Shown in pieces: positions 51,177-60,700 of a stretch of 64,000 nucleotides of DNA. Numbering within the stretch: position 1 is the stretch's first letter; every line of letters begins with the position of its first letter. Below the pieces are notes generated by a model. That model was given only the letters and a program-made list of their open reading frames with translations, was not told the DNA's origin and did not search any database. Origin of the DNA: Symbiodinium microadriaticum (lineage: Eukaryota; Sar; Dinophyceae; Suessiales; Symbiodiniaceae); the NCBI GenBank assembly GCA_001939145.1, contig LSRX01000167.1, positions 49,231 through 113,230 on the forward strand, written 5' to 3'. The translations under genes were made by a program, and so were the position numbers.

Positions 51177-51711
51177 AATGTTGATCCATTGTTTGAACCC
51201 TCGATTGCGCTGAGACAGGTGTGATATTTATATACTGCTGGCAATGCCCTAAACCCTGAAACCCTAAACCCCTAAACCCTAAACCCTAAACTCTAAAATA
51301 CCTGTTGATCTTGTTCCTTTGTTGGGGCTATCGTTTCTTGTCCAGGGACCTCCCTAAACCCCTAAACCCTATACCCTAAACCCCTACCTTCTAAGCGGGG
51401 TAGGGGAAGTTTTGCGTCAAGGGCTTAGGCGGCTGATGAGATGTTGCACGGCACTGGAAGCCGCCCCATCCGGGGTTCAGGCTTAGAGCTTAGGGTTTGG
51501 GGTTTAGGGTTTAGGGTTGTTTAGGGTTTAGGGCTTGGGGTTCAGGGTTTAGGGCTCAGGGTTCGGGGTTTAGGGTTTAGGGCTTGGGGGTTTAGGGAGT
51601 TTAGGGTTTGCATTGTGACGGTTTAGAGTCTAGGGTTTAGGAGTTGGGGTTTAGGGTTTTGATGGGGCACAGAACCAGAAGCCCCCTGAACTGTGGTTCT
51701 GTCTGTGGCGA

Positions 51712-51745
51712 AGGTTGGGCGACGGCAGCTTCGGTTATGTCTTTA
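51712..51745 (+). CDS. Kinase exon: glycine-rich loop
   Basis: RLGDGSFGYVF, GxGxFGxV. It may start further upstream (open to about 51664, after GGGCACAG|A). Ends TTTA|GCTTCC, a GC donor; its single A plus GT at 54036 gives Ser. Confidence 0.7.
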
Positions 51746-54700
51746 GCTTCCTGGCTCGAAAGGAGATAGGAGAGACAGCCTGACGTTCGCTTTTGTTGAG
51801 GATGTGGGGCTTTCGGGTTTTTGGGGCTTAAGGTTTAGGGCCAGTTTATATAGGGCTTAGAGCTTTTGCGGTTAGGGTTTTTGGGGGATGATGTGTGTGT
51901 TGGGATTGATCGCTTGCAAAGGGAAGTGTCGGTCCTTCATGCCGAGGTTGCTCTGAAGCGAGACCTTAGAGAGAATGCTCCCAATCATGCATCATAGTGG
52001 GGCCCCTTTTAGACACTACTACATGTAATCCCGAGCCCTCCACACCCAAACCCACAAACCCCTAAACCCTAAACAGGGGGAGCTCCGTGCTCTTTGCATA
52101 TCGATAGAGGGTCTCTGGAGTGACTGCTTTCCAACTTGTGGTTTAGGGGTTTAGGGTTTAGGGTCTAGGGTCTAGGGTTCAGGGTTTATTTCTGTCTAAG
52201 TCGGATGCTTTGCGCACACAATCTAAGCCCATGCTGCAAAGGGATTTAGGGATCTAGCAGAAATGGACTTAAGATTCACGGTCAAGTGTTTCGGAGGTTT
52301 TCTAACTCAGAGTAGGTCCTCACCACGACAGGGTTTAGTGGCACACTGACAGACTTTGCAACCATAATGACAAGCTTTTTCTTACACTGACAAGGGTTCA
52401 TGCTCAACCCAAACAGTGTGCGCTCATGCACTTGAGTTGAGAACCGCATTTTCATTTTCTAACTGGTCATCTAGTCATCTACTTCTTGGGAGTCTCAAGC
52501 ATGACCCTCAACCCACGACCCTAAAGCCCCTCTTGAGGTCAGCAGCGTCGGGGTTTTAAGCTTCAGGGTTTAGAGCTTCAGGGCCTTAGGAAACCCTAAT
52601 CCCTAAACCCTAGACTTAGGGGTAGAGATCCACGCCGCAAGGCTTCAGATAGGGGCCTCCATAAGAAGGATGGGGGCTCGGGGGTCTATGTTTCTAGTAC
52701 TCCGACCCTTATCTTTCTTTCGCGAGGCCAAGAGTCCGAGCACGCCTAGTTCAAATGGATTTCCCTTCCGACCTCTACAATTACACTTTTCTAGTATTCC
52801 GACCCCTATATCTTTATAGCACTCCGACCCCTTAAATTACACCGCAAAGAAGCCATCGACACAGGGCTTTTCAGCAGCAACTGTTCGAGCCCAGACCCTC
52901 GAGTCGAATCCCTAAACCCTGAGCCTTAAAACCTACCCCCTAAACCTTAAAACGTAACCCCTAAACCCCAAACCTTAAAACCCAAACCTAAGCCCTAAAC
53001 CCTGAACCCTAAGCCTTAAAACCTAACCCCTAAATCCCAAAGCATAAAACCTAAACTTAGGCCCTAAGCCCTAAACCTTAAAACCTTGAGCCCTAAACCC
53101 TAAACCCTCAACCCTCAACGCCCTAGAGCGCCCCACGACCTGAACCAAAGCCTCAGGGCCCGAAACCTGGAGCCCGACGAGCCCCCAAACCCCACAGTCA
53201 AAACCCCCCAAGCCCTACTTGGAGGCCCTAGGGGAGGGTTTAGGGTTTAGGGAATTCCATAGTGGAGGGTTTAGGGTTTAGGGTCCCTTAACCGAAAAGA
53301 CCTACCTTTTTAGGGTCCCTTAATTACTATGGTTTCTATAATATAGTTCCTTAAAGCGGTTTCAGGTTTAGGGTTTAGGGTCTACTTGGAGGCCCTTTAG
53401 GTATGTTGAGGGTTTGGGGGTCTAGGGCTTTAGGGCTCAGGGATGTTGAGAGTTTTAGAGGTTTAGGGTTTAGGGTTTTATGGAGGGTCTGGGGGAGGGT
53501 TTAGGGTTTAGGGAATTCCATAGTAAGGATCCCAAAAGGTAACCCCAAAAAGGAACTACAATGGAGACTACTTGGAGGCCCCAGGGGACTTAGTAAGTGG
53601 GTTTTCAGTAGAGTTATAAGTATCCTACATGGAGTTACCCTATTTATAACCCTACTTGTAACCAACTTACTAAGTCCACTGGGCCTCCAAGTAGGCAGAA
53701 CTCTCAGATCTGGGCTCCCCAAACCCCGAAACCCTAAAACCCTAAACCCTGAAACTCTGAACCCCCGAACCCCTAGACCCTAAACCCAAGTAAGCCCTAA
53801 GCCCGGGACCCTCAAGCCTAAAAAAGCCCCTAAAGCCGGAAGACCTCCGGCCCGAACCTCAAGAAGCCGCCACCGATTGAAAAAAGATCTGAGAGAAAAG
53901 CCCAACCCTAAACCCTAAACCCCTAAACCCCTAAACCCCGACACCCCAAAACCCCAAAGGCCCTAAAGCCCTAAAGCCCTAAACCCCCCAAGCCGCACAT
54001 CAGACCTTGATTCTGGACACTTTCCTCTCATGCAGGTTGCTCGGTGCACGGTGTTGAGGAGCCAGTTGCGGTGAAAGTCTTGAGAAGTAAGGACGGGCCA
54101 CGGGAAGCTGCGGGGGTTTAGGGGGTTTTTGGGCGGAGGCTGTAGGGAGTTTTGGGTCGTAAGATTCCTGAGCTTTAAGGTTTTGGTGTTTTAGGGTTTA
54201 GGGTTCCGGGTCCCTTGGAACCGCTGTGTTTGGTTCCAGGTGCAGTGATTTCAGGCCGTAGGGCCGTAGGGTTTAGCATGTAGGTTTGGGTACGGGTTTT
54301 GGGTGTCAGGCTGCGAGTGTAGGGTTAAAAGCTAGCAGTTTTCAATATATGGGTAGTTCTCTAAATTAGGGTCCCTTTTTATGTCCCCAACATAGTGCGG
54401 CACCCTTATAACAAGGACCCGAAAAGGGACCCTAATTTAGAGAACTACCCATATGATCCATGAGCACAGTGGTCAACCCTAACAGGGATCTGCCCACAGC
54501 GACGACAGTGGCGATGAAGCCCAAGTCGAAGGACCGCCGCGACGACCTCACGTCGTTGGCGGGAGTGGATTTGGACCCTAAACCCTAAACCCTAAACCCT
54601 AAACCCTACCCTTTATCTGGCGCGATACAGAAAGAGATCCACATCATTTTTCTCCAGAGAATGCTGCGATTCAAGGTTTTCGAAGGCAACATGTGGTCGA

Positions 54701-57700
54701 TGCACTGTTACTCACACTGAATCCGGCTTTTGGGGGTGCGTGGGCTAGCGGACCCGGTGTAAATAGCAGGACGCCAGCGAAAATATATGCGATGCACCAC
54801 AGCGGCGCCGCACAGATCCTGTGTAAACAATAGGATGCAGGAACAAACTTTGCATCGCACCCGTGCGGAGCGACGTTTTCGGCAGCCTGTTTGGCGCGGG
54901 CCGCGCTGGTGTGCTAATCATTTGCTCGTTACACCAAACGTAAGAACCCCATAGCCTTACCTTATTGTCCTGTGGCGCTCAGTTGAGCTTGAAATGGTCG
55001 GGAGGTGTGCAAAGCGTGGACCTTTGGGTCGTAGGGTTGTGTTTGAGGGTTTGTAGGTCTTTTTAGGCGTGTCACAAGTTTTAGAAGCGGTCTATCAGGG
55101 CTTTAGAGCAGGTCAGAATACATCACCAGGATTAAAGTTTCGTCGCACTTGGGTACACCATCTTGCGGAGGACGCGGAGTACTTAGAAGTGTTTCTTCTT
55201 GCATGGCCTGGGTCTATACCCTGTTCAGAAGAGACATACAGAGTGCGACGAACTTTCGTCCTACAGCAATAAGATGTTCATGAGAGATTGGGGTTGCAAG
55301 TATAGGTATGTTATCGGTATGTTATAGGTATGTAAGAGGTAGATATAGGTAGATTATAGGTCAATTTTCGGATTTGTCATAGGTATTGAAGTAGGTATAT
55401 CATAGCAATTACGTGTATTGATCATAGTATGATATCTAGAAACATGGTATGTATTCATCCTAAACCCCGTTTCAAACTTTTGAACCCCCCCCAAAAAAAA
55501 GCCCTGAATTGATAGACCTCCGCCTGGAATAAGCCTTACAAACCCTGAAACCCTAAGCCCTAAACCCTAAGCCCGAAACCCGAAACCCAATATCCCAAAC
55601 CCTAAACCCCTGAACGCTACACTTGCAACTTGAGAAGAAGCGGAACTGTCCAGGATGTTCTCCCGGGACGTGGTCGCGAGTCAGAGTTTATTCAAGGCCC
55701 GGATCGGCTTTTTGGGTTTTTTTGGGCTTAGGGTTTAGGGTTTAGGGTGTATGTTTTAGGGTTTAGGGTCTCCGGGGGGTCCATGCTGGGAATTCACAAG
55801 GGATCTATAGAGAAGGGTTTAGGACACTAGACTCACTAGGCTTATAGGGCTTAGTTTGGGGAGCTTCGGACGTAGGGTTACTTGGAGGCCCAGGAGACTT
55901 AGTAAGTCGACTATAAGTAGGGTTATAGATAGGGTAACTCCATTTAGGGTACTTATAACTCTGCTTATAACCGACTTACTAAGTCCCCTGGGCCTCCAAG
56001 TACTGCTGAGGGATGTGCAGGGCTTGATTCGTGGCGGCTTGTCCAGAAGGTCTCTGATTCAATCCCTAACTTCAAACCCTAAACCCTACCTGTAGCCGGA
56101 AGGACCTACCTTTTTAGGGTTCCTTACTGTGGTTTCTAGATATAGTTCCTTAAAAAGGTAGGTCTTTTCGGTTACAGGTAGACCCTAAACCCTAAGCCAC
56201 CACTGATTGAAAAGCCTCAGTGCTCCCGGAATCCTTGCATCGCCCTTACATCGTCGCAGCATGTCAGGCTTTCTCGGAAAAACCCAGAAGTAGCTGGAGA
56301 TCCCGGTTCAGCTAGGTAGGCCCATGGGACGTTTCGCTTTTTTCTGATAGAGGACCATTATGTTTATACATATCGTTCGACGGCTTCAGAGGGCCAAACC
56401 CTAAACCCTAAACCCCTAAACACCTAAACCCCTAAGCCCTAAACCCCTAAACCCTAAACCCTAAACCCAAAGCCCTAAACCCTAAACCCAACCTCGTCAG
56501 GCTTGCGCCATCCAAACCTGGTCAACGTCCTTGGTATCTTCGAAGACCACCTGTCCGGATCCCTGGTCGGACGCGGAAGCAAATCGGTTTGGGGTTTAGG
56601 GTTTACGGAAGCAAATTACTGGGCTGGCCTGTTGGCTATTCAGATGTTTTGAAAGTGGTCCCTTTATCCTACTGTTCTTTCAAAGGCCTTGAAAGGCCAA
56701 CGCAGATGGGAAGCCTGAGTGCTTCATGGCAAAGGGATTGAGCTCCAGCTTCTCCGCTCATTAAGTTTATCATCAGGCAACCTTCCGAAGAATCACAATG
56801 ATAAGCTCTACGCCTACCCCTTCCCTGAAGCCTAAACACTAAGCCCGGCTTGTCCCTTAACCATACACGCTGCACCCTAATCCTAAACCCTAACACCTAA
56901 AGCTACAGCATCTGAACGACGTTTGAGGCGGGCGGGGAGCTCCGCAAATGCCACGAGCAGTAAACTTCACCAGCAGCAGTGTGGTAGTGGTAGTGGTAGT
57001 GGTAGTGGTAGTGGCCGTGGCAGTGGTAGTGGTAGCGGCAGTGGTACTGGTATTGGTCGTTGTAGTCGTACAGGATGAATTAATCTGGAAAGGCTTTGCA
57101 AGTTTTTGGAGTTTCGAAACCCTAAACCCTAAACCCTAAGCCTTAAACCCTAAACCCTAAGGGGAGGGGGGTCCTGCCAGGCGGAGTTTCTTTCCCAGAA
57201 ACCGTGGCGAATGCATGAGATTGGCCAGTAGTTCAACAAGATTCAATAAGACTTGCCCGGCGTCCTTCCGCAATTTTGTTTGTATTCATGTCCTCGGAGA
57301 TCGGTAAGACAGCAAGATCTAGATTCAATACGATGCTACCGGGTCATGTCACAACTCATGTCTTCTAAGATTGAATCAGATTCAATAAGATTTCTCGGCG
57401 TTTTTAATTGCACTACCAGTCTCAACCAAGTTCAACATGGTGCATGAAGTATAGTTCAGCAAGATCTACAAGAGTTTGCCGTTCCCAGTTTGACAACCAC
57501 GAGCCCGCATTTGCATCTCACATGTAGCCAAACCCCTAGGTTCTATGCCCTGCAGCGCAAAAGCCCTGGGGGTTGTAGTTCGGCCTTTTGTGTTTTTTTT
57601 TTGTTTTAGGGTTTAGGGTTTAGGGTTTAGGGGTTCTAGTTCGGCCTTTTGTTTTTTTTTATCAGGTCATGGAGTTTCGGGACGTGAGGGGGGCGGGGTA

Positions 57701-60700
57701 AGCCCAAATGAAGATCAATGCTGGTAGCAACAAGTGGGGACAAACTCAGGCTAATGAGGACACCACATTGTCATGACAAAAAGCTGATCAAACACGATGG
57801 CGTGCTTGAGCTAGAAGCTCTGAGGTGTAAAGTTTGGAGGCCTGTGCTTGGAGAATGCCTCGATACCTTCGGGAGCATAAACCTTGCACCAATAGTTTTT
57901 GCAAAGAAAAATACAACACAAGACCCCAAACAAATAGAGACAGAAGTTCTGAGCACTACTCCACGATCAGGAGGGGGCGGCATTGTGGATGGGACGATAA
58001 GTTGGGTAGGGCGAAAAGTAGTAGACCCAAACAGAGCCACCAGTAGTTCTTGCCCTACGTGTAGCAAAGCCATGAACCTCCCAGCCCTATCAACATCTTA
58101 TTGAAGCCCGAGACAAGCCTTGCAAAAACCACCTCAAACCTGAAAGCCCTAGCCCCTAAGCCCTAAACCCTAAACCCCTAAACCCCTAAACCCTGACCTT
58201 AAAACCCTAAACCCTAACCCCTAACCCCTAAGCCCTAAACCCTTAAACCTCTGAACCCTAACCTTAAAACCCTAACCCTTACACCCTAACCCCTAAGCCC
58301 TAAACCCCTAAACCCCTGATCCCTAACCTTAAAACCCTAACCCTTCAACCCTAAGCCCTAAGTTGCTGAGGCACTACATCGTGCTCGAGCTCTGCTCTGG
58401 TGGCAGCTTGCAGGCTGCTTTCTTAAAGTTTTAGGGTTTAGGGGTTTAGGGTTTAGGGTTCAGGGTTCAGGTTTTAGGGTTCAGGGTGTAGGGCTCAGGG
58501 TTCAGGGTTCAGGGTGTAGTGTTTTTTAGGTCTTAAGGGGTGTGGGGCCTTTCCTGGGTGCCGGTAGTTGAGGGGTCCAAATAATTACCGATACTATTTT
58601 GGGATTCCTTTGTGTATTCATGGTATAATGTACCCAGAAAACCTTATTCCAAATATTAAGACCCTTATATTATGTAGGGGTCATAGCAGAAGCCAGAATT
58701 TCGGAACATGATTATCCTCATGCCATTAAGCAGAAAGGGATCCTACATGTTCACACTTTCTGGGTTCGCTGCGGCTTTCAGGGATTTTAGAATTTGGGTC
58801 TCAGGGATTAAGAGTTTAGGGTTTAGGGCTTACTTTGCGCCACTTCGGGGGTTGAGGGCATCAAAGTTTAGGTTTTGGGAATAGGCTTTCGGGGCAGCAA
58901 GTTTAGGGATCGAGGGTTTGGGGTTTAGGGTTTAGGGTTTAAGGTTTAGGGTCTAGGGAGTTTAGGGTTTAGGGTGTGTAGGCTGCAGGGTGATTTAGGA
59001 GAGGTTACGAGGACTTAAGTCTAAGACAATTTCAGGTGGGTAGTTACCGCTATAGAAGCCTATAGAAGCCTTCTATACCCTAAACTCCCCACCTGTAGTT
59101 TCCTTTAACTTACCTTAACCTACCAAAACCTACTTTTTTGTAGGGTCCCTATACATTCCATATTAGGGCTTTTTTAGTAAGAACCGACAACAAAGCAGGT
59201 TATGGTAGCTTAAGGTAAACTCCTAAACCCCTAAACCCAAAACCCTAATCCCCTAAACACCTAAACCCCAAAGCCCTAAACCCTAAACTCCCCACCTGTA
59301 GTTTCCTTTAACTGAAGGCTTATGTCAAAGGCTAACCCTCAACCCTTTACCGGAGCGGAGCTCCTCTGGCCGAGGTCATGGGCTCTGAATCCGAAGCCCC
59401 AAAAGCCCTCTAAGGGTTTAGGGTTTAGGGTTTAGGGTTGAGGGTTTAGGGTTTAGGGTTTAGGGTTTAGGGTTTAAGGTTTAGGGTTTAGGGTTTAGGG
59501 GTTAGGGGTTAGGGGTTAGGCTCTAACTCCCAAGGCCTCAACAGTCCTAAACCCTAAACCCTAGAAGTAGAAGCCCAAAAGTTGGAAACCCACATAGCCT
59601 CAATCTTTAAGAGTAGTGCATAGGCAATCCCAGCACTCATTGTCCCTAATCCGGTTACCAGCTTTTTGATTTTGGGGACTACTGTCACCTGCTAGAGATT
59701 CTGTTCACAAGTCCGCAGTCGAGTATTAGCGGCCTGACTCCGACAATGTCCATGATTCCGCGTGGCTGCCCATTTTAGGGGCCTTTAAATAATTACCTGT
59801 ATTATTTTGGAGGCCCCCTATTATAATTGTAGTGTAGTAATACTCCACAACCCTATTCCAATTGTTAAGGCTCCGGCACTATCCATGACAGGATAGGAAC
59901 CTAGAGACTCCAATATCCCTCAATTAAGGAATTTGCCTTAAATCATGTTAGGGATCCTACCATAATTTAAGGAATATTCCGTAACGAAGGGATATTGGAG
60001 TCTCTGGGAGGGGTTGCGCACGTGTGCAGCCATCTGCTGGCAGCCTTCGGCTTGGCAGAGGGACGCCGGAGGCGATCTTCGACGTGGCCACGCGTTCCGG
60101 CCATGGTGGGTTCCAGCGGGTCTTGCTCTCCGCCCCTGGGTTGGGTTCTTGTTAAGGAGTTTGAGTTAAGTTAGACTAAGTTTAAGTTACCATAGTAGGG
60201 AGAGTTGGTAAATAATATGGTTTCCTCCTTATTATGGCAACTTAAAATACCTTCCTTAACAAGAGCCAATTGGGTCACTGACGTAACCATAGAAGCGCTG
60301 GTGGAGGCTACGCACGCAAAATGCGTCACAAGACCGAATATCCGTTTCTTCCTTCTTGGGGTCTTAGACATTTTATATAAGCCCCCCTAAACCCTAAAGC
60401 CCCTAAACCTCTTGCCTAAACCCTAAACCCTAAACCCTAAGCCTCTTGCATGATCTCTACACTAAAAGTTGCTGGCAGAAGCCTTGTTGTCTCCTTCTTT
60501 AGCAAGCCACGGGTTCGGGGTTACGGGCAGACCAAGTCTAAAGCTGTGTTTAGGGCCACGGTTTAGGGTTTAGAGTTTAGGGTCCACTTGCAATCATTGC
60601 CAGGTAGTTGTTCACTTCAAAACATATTGCATAGCTTCAACATGGCAAAACTGGTTCTCTGTTTGGATAGACTAGAACAACATAGAAGGACGTGTAGTCA

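Noticed and set aside
55069-55272. 67-codon ATG frame
   Set aside because: It crosses an inverted repeat and lies inside the kinase intron; more likely a palindromic element than a gene.
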